From Sphagnum compactum (Eukaryota > Bryophyta > Sphagnopsida > Sphagnales), in NCBI GenBank assembly GCA_965153455.1, contig OZ234493.1, positions 14,498,213-14,562,212 on the forward strand: a stretch of 64,000 nt of DNA, read 5' to 3'. Shown piece after piece: positions 11,531 to 24,683 of the stretch (its first letter is position 1; each line of letters begins with the position of its first letter). The notes under the pieces were generated by a model. The model ran no database searches. It saw only the letters and a list, made by a program, of their open reading frames with translations, and had not been told where the DNA came from. A program made the translations under genes and the position numbers.

Positions 11531-12549
11531 TACTCCATAAATTAACCAAAAAAGTAGATACATTTTTTAGTAATGCCATTTTAATTTTTGCAAAACATCT
11601 ACTTATTGGCAAAACCTATCTACCCACACGTCATTATACCTACCTATGCACTTGCAAATTATGGACTTCAATTACAAAAATTATAATGTAAAATGTGGGT
11701 ATTGCAATTGTGAATTTTTTTTTGACGACAGTCCTCTACCTCCATTTGGACCATTTAATGCAAGATGTACTTAGTTTAATTAAAGAATAGGTTTGATAAA
11801 TATGAATTAAAAAGACATCAAACATTTAAGATTATTTGCACAATTTTTAATACTAATCAAAATCAATCCTAGGTTGGATTTTGGGGGGAAATTTGGCCAA
11901 ATTTTCACATACAAATACTTGCAACAAGATGCATTTTATCTCTTTAGAAGGTGAATGAAGAAAGTCTCAAGTTGAAGTGACCACACTAAAAGTAAGAAAA
12001 TAAACTCTTATTTCATTCATTTAATTTTTTTCTTCTTCATTGTGTTTCAATTTTATTTCATCACTCATTCCTAAAAGATTATTTTGTATGGCATTTGTAT
12101 ATGTTTATATAGTTATTAATTTTTATGACATTTAATATTAAATTTTTTTAGGTTTATATATAAATTTTTGGGGTAGTTTTAAACTCTAGGGCTAATGCTC
12201 TCATTCATTATAATTTTTAATTGATTAACTTTAAAATTCAGAACATAGTTGTTATAAATGTTTTTTGTATTCCATTTGTAGTTTTGTTTGTATAATCATT
12301 AGGTTGAGTTCATTTATCATTAGGATAATTTAGGGTTTTAAGTTTAAGGCTTAATGAAATGTGTGTTGATTTATTTAGGTTGTGTTTTCAAATCAAGATA
12401 CAACTTCTTTGAATGTGATATCATCCTTTAACATCAACGATATGTTATTTTTTCTTAATCATTTTCTTATGGTTTTTTATTGTTTTGTTCCTAATTTAAG
12501 GAAATTAATTTCCCTGGATGGTTTTAATATGGTCATCAAATTCCACTAA
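11531..12549. other. Intergenic, AT-rich, nothing recognised
   Basis: No coherent frame. The words TGTGGGTATTGCAATTGTGAA near 11696 recall the 51-bp array further along, suggesting an eroded outlier of it. Confidence 0.35.
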
Positions 12550-13035
12550 GAATGTTCCATGTTTGATATATGGATTTAACATTTTGGCCTCCCATAGATA
12601 ATGTGGATTTAGGGTCATAATGCCAATATTACATTTTGCCACCCATATATAGTGTGCATCTTTAAATTGTTATGCAGGTATTGCATTTCCCTCTCCCATA
12701 TATAATGTGGATTATGGTCATAATGTGGATATTGCACTTTGCCCCCACATACAGTGTGCATCTTTAAATTATCATGTAGGTATTGCATTTAAGGCTCCCA
12801 CATATAGTGTGGATTAAAGTCATAATGTGGGAATTGCAATTTTCCCCCATATATAGTGTGCATATTTAAAAAGTCATATAGGTATTGCAGTTTTCCCCCA
12901 TATACAGTGTGCATCTTTAAATTGTCATGGAGGTATTGCATTTATTTTTTCCATAAATAGTGTAGTTTGTTAACTATCATGTAGGTATTACATTTATATT
13001 ATCCATAGATAATATGGATTTAAAATTTACAATTA
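12550..13035. repeat. 51-bp tandem repeat with alternating subtypes (102-bp higher-order unit)
   Basis: The word GTGTGCAT recurs near 12653, 12754, 12856 and 12907, and GTGGAT-type units fall between, giving a basic period of about 51 bases. Two subtypes alternate: one with GTGCATCTTTAAATT and one with GTGGATTA.GGTCATAATG. Both share TAGGTATTGCATTT-like tails. The array ends about 235 bases before the MULE start codon. Confidence 0.75.
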
Positions 13036-13269
13036 TGGCCATAAACGATATCATATGTTCTCCATACTTAACATTTAGGGTATTATGTACATGATTATAT
13101 ATGGTTTAGATGAGGGATACAAATTAAGTACTTAAAACATGTACATTTGCATTAGTATTGAATATGACAATTAACATGTAATTCAACATATTGCAAATAT
13201 AAAATTTTGGACATCAATATCAATTTATTATTTTTTCTTGTAAAATCAGCTCAAGGCATAGTTTCAAAC

Positions 13270-14760
13270 ATGGGTCGTGCTTCAAAATCTCAATATATTG
13301 AGATTCAAAACCCAAAGAAGTCACCCTTTAACAACATGGACTTGGTGTGGAAAAAAGATGTTTGACACGGAGGGGCACATATAATCGAGGTTGAATGTGC
13401 ATACATCCCACATGCACGAGTCTCAGAATTTATAAATGGTGAACGAAGCCATGAAGACTCTCCAATGGAGTTGAACATTTATAAGTGGGTACCTTCACAA
13501 GAAAATGTAAAAATGCCAAGAATCCAAAACCACCTTGGCCATATTTGGTATGATGTTCTATTATTCATTTTTGTTATATGGAACTTGTTTTTTAACCTCA
13601 TATTGTACCAAATTTTAAGTCCTAAATTGATTTCACATTTGTAGGTATGCATGTGGGTATGGGCCAGAAGATAATCGTGGAGACCTAAATCACCATCGAT
13701 CCGTTAAACGAGGTTGTTTAGCTCAATTTTTGATTAGGCGATTGTACACACGACCTGAGGTGGCAGAGCTAATCTTCTACCATAGACCTCATACACGGAT
13801 CAATGGTGAGCCTGCATGTGGCAAACATGACCTTGATTCCATTGCACGACCATCTTTTTTTGCCCCAAGAATGTCACAAGCCCTCAAAGACCACATTTAG
13901 ACCCAATTGGGTTTAGGTTACACCGTCAAGTAAATATATGATAAGCATAAAGCAATATGGTGGGCTAGAATCAATGCAGGAGAAGTGATGACAAGGGATG
14001 ATTTCATTAGACAACAAGACATTGCTTACTTGGATCGCAAACACAAAAAAGGGAGTTGGCATTTACACCAAAATCCAACCATTTCCCTTCGCACATGGGC
14101 ATTTAGTCATCTAGATGATGTGTTTTATTTTCAAGATGCAAGTGAGGATAATGAGATTCATGTCCCATTCACAATAGGCATACAAACCCCATCTCAATTG
14201 CAAGCCATGGTTTCATTAGGTGATAATGGGGCAATTTCAATAGATGCCACCTTCGGCACTAATGATGTGAAATTTCATTTGTTCACATTGATGGTGTTTG
14301 ATGCACATCGCACTGGAGTGCCGGTTGCATGGATCATTACAAGTTGCCAAACATGTGATGATTTGGTGGAATGGTTAACTCCTTTGAAAACAAAGTTTTT
14401 AAGGAAGAACCCTAAATGGAAACCTTCATGTTTCATTGTTGATGATGCTTCATAAAAATTACAAGCATTGCGGTGAGTTTTATTTTCATTCTACCTTTTT
14501 TTGAGCTTTTATGTACATGTAGCCATTTCAAAATTTCATCCCACATTCTCCATTTTAAATAATGTTATTAGTTGAAATGATAATAAATTGGTATTTTATG
14601 CATGGTTAGGATTGTGTGGGGCGACGATCAAGTGCCCATTTACCTTTGCACGTGGCACGTCTTAAAGGCTTGAAAAAGAATTACAATGATTTCATCCACA
14701 CTCACGTACAAAAAATTTACAACAACAACAACATTTTAAATGGAGTCCAATAATAATTCA
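13270..14760 (+). pseudogene. Mutator-like (MULE) transposase, broken
   Basis: An ATG at 13270 opens MGRASKSQYIEIQNPKK. A canonical intron (13548-13644) joins HIW to YACGYGPEDN. The following exon reads through RDDFIRQQDIAYLDRKHK and the DDE-type core: SIDATFGTND (first catalytic Asp), LFTLMVFDAHRTGVPVAW, and SCFIVDDAS (second Asp region). After a second probable intron comes WGDDQVPIYLCTWHVLKA, the MULE C-x2-H motif. Family members cut and paste DNA flanked by long inverted repeats. In-frame stops near 13353, 13898, 13931 and 14453 disable this copy. The first two exon pieces and the 156-residue open stretch (13985-14452) are otherwise well preserved, so inactivation is fairly recent. Domain assignment is by motif recognition. 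Confidence 0.75.
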
Positions 14761-16380
14761 TTCATGGATTCTATTATACCCCAACTTACAAAGTCATTCC
14801 AATTTTTAAGAATGTGCTTGGTCCTTTTAGCATATTGAAAAGTTCTTTTGGGCCTTCAAAATCAATCATTGTTTGACGCTTAAATGATAAATGACAGACA
14901 TAAACAAACTATACAAATTTTCTTTTCTTTTCTTGTAGAATTTTAGCAACAACAAAATCCAAAATTAAAGGATGCTTAAAAGTTATGTATATTCATTCAT
15001 TACATGCATTTTGGCATTTAAGGTTGAAGTAGAAAGAACCTATTTCAACACCAACATTAGCAACCTACCTATGTGTTTCAACATATTATTAAGCTTTGGA
15101 ACCAAAAGCTTTTCTTTGCTTCCTACTTCAAAGCAGATTGCACATTGAGGTACCTAGTGCACATCACCTTTGGAATTTACTATAAATTCAGCCCAAGGCA
15201 AATGTGTAGCCCATAATTTGTCTTGGAAATGCTTTAATCTTTCATGAACACATGTCCTCTTTCATTGCTATGGTTGAACTTACAAAATCTTTTATTGTAT
15301 CAACAACAACAATTTGGGAATTGTCCCATTTAGAATTACTTTAACATTAGCAACGACATCAACAATAAGGAAGATCTACCTAAACCTAAAGGTTTTAAAA
15401 AGTGACAAAACAGACATCATATTATGAACCCTAAGCCCTATGTAATGCATCTGAGCTTTTTCCCAACTTAAACACAACCCAAATAGAAAAAACCCAATGA
15501 CAACTTGCAAAAACTTACACACACATGATGCACAATGCAAATACACAAGGAAAGGTAACAACAAAAAGAATGTCGTGTGCGCACCTATCAGGCCTTTGAG
15601 TGAAAGAAAAACAAACTTTTAACCTTTCAATTTTGACATCAATCTGATTATCTTGATTTGCGCATTGTTAGCTCCGAAATTCCAAGTCCCAAACTCCCTA
15701 ACCACTAATGACCACCTCTAGTATAAGTTCTTGGATTCAATGTAGCCCCCAAATTTTTTAATAAATACTAAAAATATGTTCACCAAACTAATGACCTCCA
15801 TTGGATCAACTTGAGTCTTCAAGGTTCAAGCACAACTTCAATTTCTAAATTGCAGAATGCAAGCAACATACACCTCAAGAAATTTGATTGCACATCTACA
15901 AATACATATTAGTGTCCATAATGGCATGGCTACAAAGCCCCTAAACCCCTTACATAGAACAATTACAAAGTGAAATGAAGTTGTTGATTTGGTGTGAATA
16001 AAAGTAGAGGAGGTGAAGAGCTCTTAACTGAAGAGAGTTGGAATGGTGACATGAGGGGTGACAATGCTAAGTCATCATTGTTTGAAACCCTAGGTTTTAC
16101 AAAGAAATTAGAAAAAAAAATTTATTTAACCTTCCAGGTAGCATAAATGTTTTTTTTTCATATTTTTATTTCAATTGAACTAGCTACATGGTATCCTTTT
16201 TATGAGCTACAATTACCACATGGATTATTTTGTGTCAAACTATCTAGCTACATTGGCAGGGAAATGTGTAATTTTTTAACGATTAAGAAAATCATTTTGT
16301 CAATCTTAATTTGAGAAAAAAGAATTTTCTATGTAAGTTTTGGACCTACAAGCTTTAAATTCTTATCAGATCATATGTGA
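14761..16380. other. Intergenic, nothing recognised
   Basis: AT-rich, no conserved frame on either strand that I can name. It may contain eroded 3' sequence of the MULE. Confidence 0.35.
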
Positions 16381-16384
16381 ATTT

Positions 16385-16485
16385 TAATCTCCAATTTGTG
16401 ACGACAAAGCTATATGGGGGAATTGAACCTTGACCCATAAAAGCCTTAACCATTACAGCATAAAGCCTAACCTACACACAAAAAA
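16385..16485 (-). mobile_element. tRNA-derived SINE remnant
   Basis: On the minus strand a box-A-like GCTGTAATGGTTAAGG is followed by the box-B-like GGTTCAATTCC (complement at 16419-16429), the split RNA polymerase III promoter of a tRNA-related sequence. The arms do not fold into a full cloverleaf with an anticodon stem, so a SINE head is more likely than a functional tRNA gene. Confidence 0.4.
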
Positions 16486-18079
16486 TGTTAGTTCATCATG
16501 AAAAACAAATACTAATTCCAAAAGGCCCACAAGGGGGTTGGTTGAAGGTTTTGGAATCTCCATATCCCAAAAAACTTGAATCATGGAAATAAAGGGCAAC
16601 AGGTGCAAACGAAATAACATGAGTTGCATTCGTTTGCTTTTGGGATTGCTTTTGGGGGAATATTGTTTAGAATTTTTTTTATTTTTAAAAAATGAAAAAA
16701 TGATAATTTTATTATTATTATTATGTCAACGTTTATGTAAAAGATTTCAAAATATATGTAATTTTCAAAAGTTTTGAAATATATTTATAAGTCCTTTTAG
16801 TGTTAAAAAACACACATTATAATGCTTAATGAGTGCTTTTGAAAACTTATTATTCATTGAGTATTTTTCAAATTAATTCACATGTTCCAATGATATATTA
16901 TGAACCTTACTATATAAAAAAATCTTCTATTTTTAACACTAAATTAAATTATTGTGACTTTTAAACATGAAAAATTAAGCATTGGTTACACTTGTTGTTG
17001 GCTCCTATTAGTGTTATTGCACCCAACTCATTTGTTTTCACCATCAATACTCAAATTACAATTGCCATTAGATTTCAACATACAATTCAAATTACAATAT
17101 CCATAAAAAATAGCTAGCTCAAAGTTAATAGTCATATGCCCATTGCTTATTAACTACGGCCTACAACCATTGTATCATATGGGTGTCAATTTTTCAAGTT
17201 GACTACAAAATATCATCCCTAGTAGTCTTTTGCATTTTTGAGGAGGAATATGTAGATTTCAAAATGATAATAACATGATATTGAATGAAAAATAATTTTA
17301 AACATAAAAAATCCGTCATAATTTCAAAAGGTGAAATCTTTGCATTCAGTGGAACATGATATTTATATGGTATTATGTGGGTATTACATTTTGTCTCACA
17401 TAGCACATCATCTTGTCCACACATGAAAATACCATGTTACATGCATGCACCATTTGGTATAACAAATTATGGCATTAATACTAATATTATATGGATGGCT
17501 AAATATATGTGTGTATTGGCCTTACTAGACAACCCATTAAGATGTTTGCATTTGGACCTATTTTAAAATTGTTCACATTCCAAAAAATACCATTTTTTGG
17601 GGGGTTTTGGGTTTGACTTAATTATGGATGTATTCGTAATGGTTTATATTAGGGCCCTATAAAGTTTTTGGGTAAAACATATATGTATATTATTATTATT
17701 TATTTTTTCAATGTCTATTGTTATGTATGGACATAACAATCCAAAATGGTATATTAAGAATACAAAAACCATTGCAATACGTCATCATTTTTTGGACACC
17801 CTAAAAAACCAACACCCATATGATACAACGATATCATAAATTCATACAAGTGAGCCACTAAGTCACTGAGTAACAATAATGTCATAAATTTTTTTGATAA
17901 AATTTTGTAACAAGGTTAAGGAACCCACCAAGTCAAAACTTTGGTAGGCCATAGAAAAATGAAACTATAAACGAAACATCAAACATCCAACTTTCCAAGG
18001 ATTCCAATATCCAACCAAATTGCAAAAATGAATTTAAGAACAAGGTTCAAGCCTAAGTAATCAAGATACAAAAGGAAAA
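16486..18079. other. Intergenic, AT-rich, nothing recognised
   Basis: No gene-like frame. A stretch near 17370-17400 (ATGTGGGTATTACATTTTG) resembles the 51-bp array at 12.6-13.0 kb. Confidence 0.35.
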
Positions 18080-20250
18080 AAATGGTAAAACTTGGGCAAC
18101 CTTTAAACTCCATACCGAGTTATGTTATCTTTCCAACTCCAAATTGCTTTTCCAAAAAGAAAGTTGACAAGCTGAATTATTTTTGGTTAAACATCCAAAT
18201 AACTTGTTCCAAATGCATAATCAATTTGTTTTCTAGATTATTTTCTATGAAGGTGAACATAGAAAAACATTGTTCATTTTCCATTGAACCAATCATTTAC
18301 ACAACAACAAGTTTAACCAATTTATTGTACTAAAAATAATAATTCCATAAGAATTTGTGATGAAGAAAAACTTTTCCATAACTTGGTAGATGGGTTCACA
18401 TCAAAAGATTTTTGAATTGCCAACTTAGAATTTTTCTTCATGGTATTGAAAAATAAAGATCCTTGTAGGTCAAAAATAATAGTTGAAAACAATCTTGGAG
18501 CCCATAACTCAACAAGCCTTAACTTTTAAGGTTATTAAAACTACCAAATTGAGCAAAAAACCTTGCTTCAAGTTTTGGTTGTAGCCATATTGTGGGTACA
18601 TAATACTAAATTCATCCATCAAGTTATGGGTTGAGATTTGGCCTTGTAATTTTGTAATAAGTTGACTAGCAAATTTTTCACATTGTTTTTTCAAATGCCA
18701 CCAATTTTGCACAACCAAGTTCTATAACAAAACTAGATGCCCCCATTTGTAAGGATGTGGCCCAAATATGTTGGTCAACAAACCCAAATGCCAAATGATC
18801 TATTCTTTTATTTGAATTAGTAATCCATCAAAGATTTATGCTTTCATTCATGAGCATAATCAAGGCTTAAAAATTCATAAACATATCACCTTGAATAGTG
18901 GAATGGATGTCATAATACATTCGATATACACCCCCTTCACAAATTTTGACTATTGTAATAAAATCACACACAAACACTGTGCAATTGTGCAAATTTGATC
19001 AAAAAATGCACCATGTCTAATAATGTCTCAACATTAGTCAACAAACACAAGTTACATCTGATAAAAATTATTGTGGGTGCATTTAATGTCATCTTCATAA
19101 AAAGAATGTGATATTCAAACCACAAATGTTTGACAAAATTAAACATGGATATCCACCTAATTTTGACATTTCACAATATTTTGTTGCCTTTTGTTTCCAT
19201 GATTTTTGCCAATTTGGCAAATTTGAGGTGTTTCTTGGGGCTATGGTTGAAATAAGCATAGATACACTTACAAAGACTTTCAATGCGAAAAATCAAATGT
19301 AGGTTTGAGATGGTTTATATTATCAAGTTTGTTCAATGAACCATACAATGTATGACAAAAAACATATTGACTTCAGATCTAAGGCCTTGGAAGGTGCTAA
19401 CGCCATTGGCACCAAAATAAAGTAACCTTCAAGCAAACTCCTCTTCCTTCAAACCCCCTTGTGTCATAAAAAAATTCATGATCAACAAAGTTAAACTATT
19501 AGCCCCAAATTTAAAAAGCACTTGTTGAACATTCAGCAAGGTATCCAACACTACTCTTAGAGAACATAACCATACACATTTGCCCAACTTCCATTATTCA
19601 TGGATGTGACCTCAGCACAAGTAAAACATACAAACTTGGCATTTTGGATAACAAGGTTAATCATTTTTCTCACCTCATGGTCTACATATTCTACTATTTC
19701 CCAACTAACTTCATTGGACCAATAATTTTTGGGGACAAATCAAAGTTTTTAAAACTTGATCAAAGGCTAAAAATCCTAATAATTTTTCATTGGCTTACTT
19801 TTACTTAAGAGGATGAAAATAGTGGCAAATTGACCAATTTTTTCCTTGTCTTCCATTGCTTAACCAAAATTAAACTATTGGAAAATAATTGTTGTTGACA
19901 GTTGAGCATAAACAATTTCATAGTTTAGATGCTTGCATTTTGGATCCATAAACCACTTACCATCAAGAGCTTTTTCCTTACTTGCATGTTTATCAATGGA
20001 ATCCCATTTGGCCATCAAAACCTTCTCTTTCTTCTCAATTTGATAACAAATATGACACTTGACAAAAGTAACCAGCCTAGCTTTATTGAAAATGGGTTCT
20101 ACCCATGGCATTTTAAAAGCCTAGACATCTTGAAACTTATAAGTTTAATTAGTATCAAAATCCTTTTTTCATCTGTTATGATTAAAAACATGCACACATT
20201 CAACAATATAGAGTTAAGGTTTTCAAAATATTTAAACATTTCAAAAGAGT
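18080..20250 (-). pseudogene. hAT-superfamily transposase, heavily decayed
   Basis: Read right to left, three islands keep coding sense. Near 20110-19880, KCHICYQIEKKEKVLMAKWD followed by a Cys-x3-His pair (PKCKHLNYEIVY) resembles the zinc-finger head of plant hAT proteins. Near 19735-19560, WSNEVSWEIVEYVDHEVRK and CFTCAEVTSMNNGSWANVY match the hAT catalytic-core pattern (S.DE.T..D..SW..VH.Y). Near 19145-18860, LCLLTNVETLLDMVHFLIKF and further fragments follow. Frameshifts and stops separate the islands. Family identity is inferred from motif order. It lies between the inverted blocks at 10.3-11.5 and 25.9-28.1 kb but has no visible link to the MULE. Confidence 0.6.
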
Positions 20251-20929
20251 TTTGAGGTGGAACAATTGTCAATTTAGAGTTCTATTGTTGGTTTTTTTGT
20301 TCACCCATGTGACTAAGAAGAAACAAATTGATCAAGTGCAAGGGCTTCTTCTAGGATTCAACCACCAAAAAAACATTTAAACTTGAAATTATTGGGAACT
20401 TGTAATCATGGAGGCATGACTAAAACCAGAAATGCAAATTGATTCAAATTTCAAATAGCAAAATCAATTCAAAAGTGAAAATTCAAGAGGTTTACAAAAA
20501 AAAATTCACATTGTTGTCTATAAGAAGAAATTCAAGTGCATTTCAAACAAAAACAACTTCTATTGCGTGCCCATTGTTTGTAGCCTCACATAAGAAATTC
20601 AAACTAAAAAATTGAGAAGTTAAACCCTCAAAATTTAAATTCAATAAACTACTCACTACTAAACAGATATTACACATGTTTATAGACTTTGTGTCTTTAG
20701 AGTTTGTAGCTTTAATTTTCAATGTGGAATGTGCATACAAGAAATCCAAGCTTTTCAGTCCTACGTACTACTTAGAGTACCTCGCCATTGCCTACTAAGA
20801 GCTTGAAAGGCTTATAGGTTTTGATTTTTAACTAATAGGTTAGGAGTCATGATGAATTTGACAATCCACAAAATACACACAAAACAATTATGAGATTCCT
20901 AAGCACATAGTGCATAGTGCACACAATCC

Positions 20930-20955
20930 ATATATATATATATATATATATATAT
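20930..20955. repeat. (AT)n microsatellite
   Basis: About 26 bases of uninterrupted AT dinucleotide, followed by a short imperfect extension. Confidence 0.95.
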
Positions 20956-22134
20956 CTATATATCAATGAAAAAACTTACCATTCATTGGTTCAATAAAAG
21001 ATCGTAAATGAGCATTAAATTTGAATTAGTAGTTCTACATGCACAAAGGATGAAACATGGACATGGACTCTCAATTGATGCCTACAAAGGTTGAATTTAG
21101 GTTTCGATAACTCTACATGTGAATTGTGATTTCCCCTGAACTGCAGGGATGCGAAAACCCTATCTCCATTTTTTACATGAGAATTTTAATTCTCTAGCTT
21201 TGAAGCTTTTCTTATTAGAATTTTGTGATTTTTTCTATAAAAAATTTTAAAAAACCCTTTCTGATTCACCAGCCAAATGTTTATGTCAAAAAAAGAATTT
21301 TCGCTTGAAAAAACACCGGGTAGCAGAGTCAAATTTTAGGTAGCCATTTGGTGATTTTTATCCACCAAAGAAAATGCTGCTTCCTTCCCTCCCTGCCCTT
21401 CTGGGCTTTAATATTAATCAGAACCAAACCTCCTGTAAATGGTCTGAATAAATATCCGCCTATGAAACGGTTTTTTCCAACGCAAAATATTAGAAGGGAA
21501 TCTCACTAGTTTCAGAGTGCCGCACATCAAAGAGAAATGGCCATTGAGTAGTGGACAATTGCTCCAATCAAGGGCCCTGAAATCCCAAGAAAAAGAAAAG
21601 CCTGGTTGGCATCTCATTGTTTTTCATAGGAATTCATTTATGTAGCGTAAGTGGTGATCATCCATATAAGGCTTAGAAAAAACGGCAATCATTGCTAGAA
21701 TATTTAGCCAAATGTGGCTATAAACCAGTCATGAACTACAAATCTTTAATTAACCTCGTGTATTCAATATACAAATCTAGTATTTGAGGGCACCCATTGT
21801 TGATTCTATTACTGAGTGACCGGGTGCACTCAAATTTTGCTATGAAGGAGCCACTTTGATGGCCACATCATCAATATTTTTGAAATTTTGGGCAGACCCC
21901 ATTAGAAGCGCCTCTGCTACCCCCACTCCTCCAAATAGCAGCATAGTGGCTTACATGTAGCACAAATTTTTACTTTATATATATGTACAGATATATACAT
22001 ATAATATATATATATGACATCAACCTTGATATGGGATAAAATCAGAGGAGAAAACCACCAGAAGACAAGAGAAGACATTGCTATTCTACTACAACTACAT
22101 AAATGTAAAGCATCTAAATTCACTTTTGTGGTCA
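20956..22134. other. Intergenic, nothing recognised
   Basis: AT-rich sequence without a supportable gene. A short TATATA-rich patch lies at about 21975-22015. Confidence 0.35.
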
Positions 22135-22314
22135 CAGAACATGACAATAGTGGGAGGTTTGGAGATAAAAAGAACTAGCAAGTTTGATGGAATTTCAACA
22201 ATGAGGATAATAGACTTTCCACATCCAAAATCTTACAAAGTGGAAGGCAATTGATTAATATCATGCAGAATAATACCAATTTTGTGAAATGAACATAATG
22301 AATTGCCTAAATGA
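22135..22314. repeat. 180-bp repeat, inverted copy of 8719-8898
   Basis: Gap-free inverted match to 8719-8898 with about two substitutions by eye. Flanks differ on both sides. Confidence 0.8.
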
Positions 22315-22729
22315 TTTCTAGTTAAACCGGACACCTTTATTTTTCTACTACAACAACCATATAATAGCCAAAACAATTGTGTACGGCAATAATCATGTCT
22401 GTAAGAAAAAGGATGAACGTTTAGTGGAAGACTATGTTACACAGCCCATTTTTCTTGTCCACATGCAACTATGCTTTTTACAAGTGTAACGACAACTCAC
22501 TTGCATTCATTTTGTGAGGAGGAGTTTCCTGACAGAATCATTTATGTGAAGTTGCATGCGTAAATGAACCGCCCTGGTACAGAACTGGAGAACCCACCTG
22601 GTTTTTTTGGTACCAGTACGTAATTGTAGTGCGCCTGCAATCACGTTTGTGGTCAGGTTCTGTGCATCAAATACCTGTGCAGCGGTACACGTGAAGCCAT
22701 TTCCAAGTTCCTTTCATTCTCTAAATTTT

Positions 22730-24683
22730 AATTTAATTGAATTTCTTACTACAATTGATTTATGTCAAACTTGAATAATGTTGAGCGCCATAGTACTGGA
22801 CTGGACGACGGAAGTTTTTTTCCCTCATCGACATAATTGTACTGCACTGAAAGTCATGTCTGACGGAGAAGAGAGGGAGGATTAGCTGAGTCACTTGCCT
22901 CACTACTCAGGCACCACTACTGGGCGTCACTTTGGCTACAAACAAAAATTCCTGAAAAAAAATACTGCTCAGACAATCTTCAGCACTGGTTTTTTTTCAG
23001 GAATTTTTGTTTGTAGCCGAAGTGGTTATCATGGGTAGGTAGATGTAGAAAAAGTGGTGATCATCCCTTTGACGATGTAGCCAAATGTGGCTATAAGACA
23101 GAAATAAAATAACAATCTTTAATCAACCTTCTATATTTTTGGCTAAACAATGAAAATTAAATGTACGAATTAGGCGAATAATATTCTTTTCCTCACGTCT
23201 GGTGACTGAAAACCTTCAAAATCACTCATTCTTATTTTTAAATTTCGTTAAAAAAAAAGCTACTTCTGAGGAGCTGCTGGTGGAACTTAGTGCAACTGAA
23301 TACCAAGTCTGAGAAAGCGTACGCCCACCCTGGTCCAGAAATTGTACAACCCATTAATTTTTCCTACAACCACACAAGAGTTGTGCAGTAATAATCATGC
23401 TCGTCAGAGCATGAACGACACGCGTCAACTTGGTGGTAAAGTCCAGCTGAGCTCTTGTGTTCTGTGCAAGCTCCTGTTTTGCGCCACAAACGCTCAGGGC
23501 TGCTCCAGTGCACGGGAACCCACTTGCATCCATTCTGGAGGAGCCTGCTGGCAACATTTATGGAAAGCTTATAAGTACTAGTTCATTTGATTTATGTCAA
23601 ACTTGAATGATGTTGAGCGCCTCAGTACTGAACTGGAGGACCCAAGTTTTTTTCCCTCAACGATATAATTGTGATGCACTGAAAGTCATGTCTGTCGGAG
23701 AAGAGAGAGAAGATTAGCTCAAGATGTCATCGACAGAAGTTTCACTCTTTGTTTGCAGGACACGCCTGAGGAGTGATGCAAGAGAAGCGACTTGCATTCA
23801 TCTTCTGAGCCGTGTTTCTTTTCAGGAGTTTTGTTGGTCGCCAAACTGGCTACCATTGGTAGGAAGATGTAGAAAAAGTGACCATCATCCCTCAGAAGAT
23901 TTAGCCAAATGTGGCTTTAAGCCAGAAATAAAGTATTAATCTTTAATCATCCTTTTACTTTTTTGGCTACATAATGAAAAACTAAATGTTCGAATTTGGA
24001 GATTACTATTATTATTTTCCACACATCTGCAGACTGAAAACCTTCAAAATCGCTTGTTCTTAGCTTTAAATTTCGCCAGTCAGAAAAACGCTGCTTCTGA
24101 GGTGCTGCTGGTGGAACTTAATACCAAGTCGGAGAAAGGATACGCGCGCCCTGGTAAAGAGATTTTACAACCCACTATTCTTCCCTACAACCAAACACTT
24201 GTAGTGCAGCATTAATCATGCTTGTCAGATCATAAACGAAGTGGGCAATTTCATGGTAATCTCGTGCACACAGCTGAGCTCTAATGCTCTGTGCGAGCTC
24301 CTGTTGTGTGTCCCTTTAATCATCCTTCTGTATTTTTGGGTTCACAAAGAAACTAAATATACAAATTTGGGGATTATTATTATTATTATTTTCCTCATTT
24401 CTGCCCACTGAAAACCTTCAAAATCACATATTCTTAACTTTGTGTGTCGTCGGTAAGAAAAAACGCTACTTTTAAGGTGCTGCTGGCGGACCTTAGTGGA
24501 ACTTAATACCAAGTCTGAGAAAGGATACGCGCACCCTCTGACAGAAATTGTACAACCCGATATTTTTCCTTACGACCACAAATTGTAGTGCAGTAATAAT
24601 CATGCTTGTCAGATCATAAAGGATCTGGTCCAATTAAGCGGTAAACTTCTGGAGACAGCTGAGCTCTCGTGTTCTGTGCACAA
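22730..24683. repeat. Degenerate tandem array of ~377-bp units
   Basis: The marker ACTGAAAACCTTCAAAATC occurs near 23206, 24033 and 24410, so the last two units are about 377 bases apart. Other shared words are CTGAGAAAGCGTACGC-like and AGCTGAGCTCTCGTGTTCTG segments. A first diverged copy of the block GTCAAACTTGAAT.ATGTTGAGCGCC is at about 22763 and a second at 23600. Bases 23597-24683 recur inverted and almost unchanged at 54296-55382. Short open frames here (for example 23724-23939) occur in both copies but have no recognisable protein motif. Confidence 0.75.
22928..23024. repeat. Strong hairpin, 35-bp arms with one wobble
   Basis: 22934-22962 and 22990-23018 are perfect 29-base inverted repeats (GGCTACAAACAAAAATTCCT... 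on the left). Six further bases extend each arm with one T-G mismatch. The loop is 27 bases. The partner unit at about 23.8 kb has only one arm (GGAGTTTTGTTGGTCGCC-like), so the second arm appears to have been created locally. Confidence 0.85.

Noticed and set aside
23724-23939. 71-codon frame conserved at the inverted copy (55040-55372) as a small gene
   Set aside because: The DNA itself is about 98 percent identical, so peptide conservation carries no extra evidence; no motif is present.
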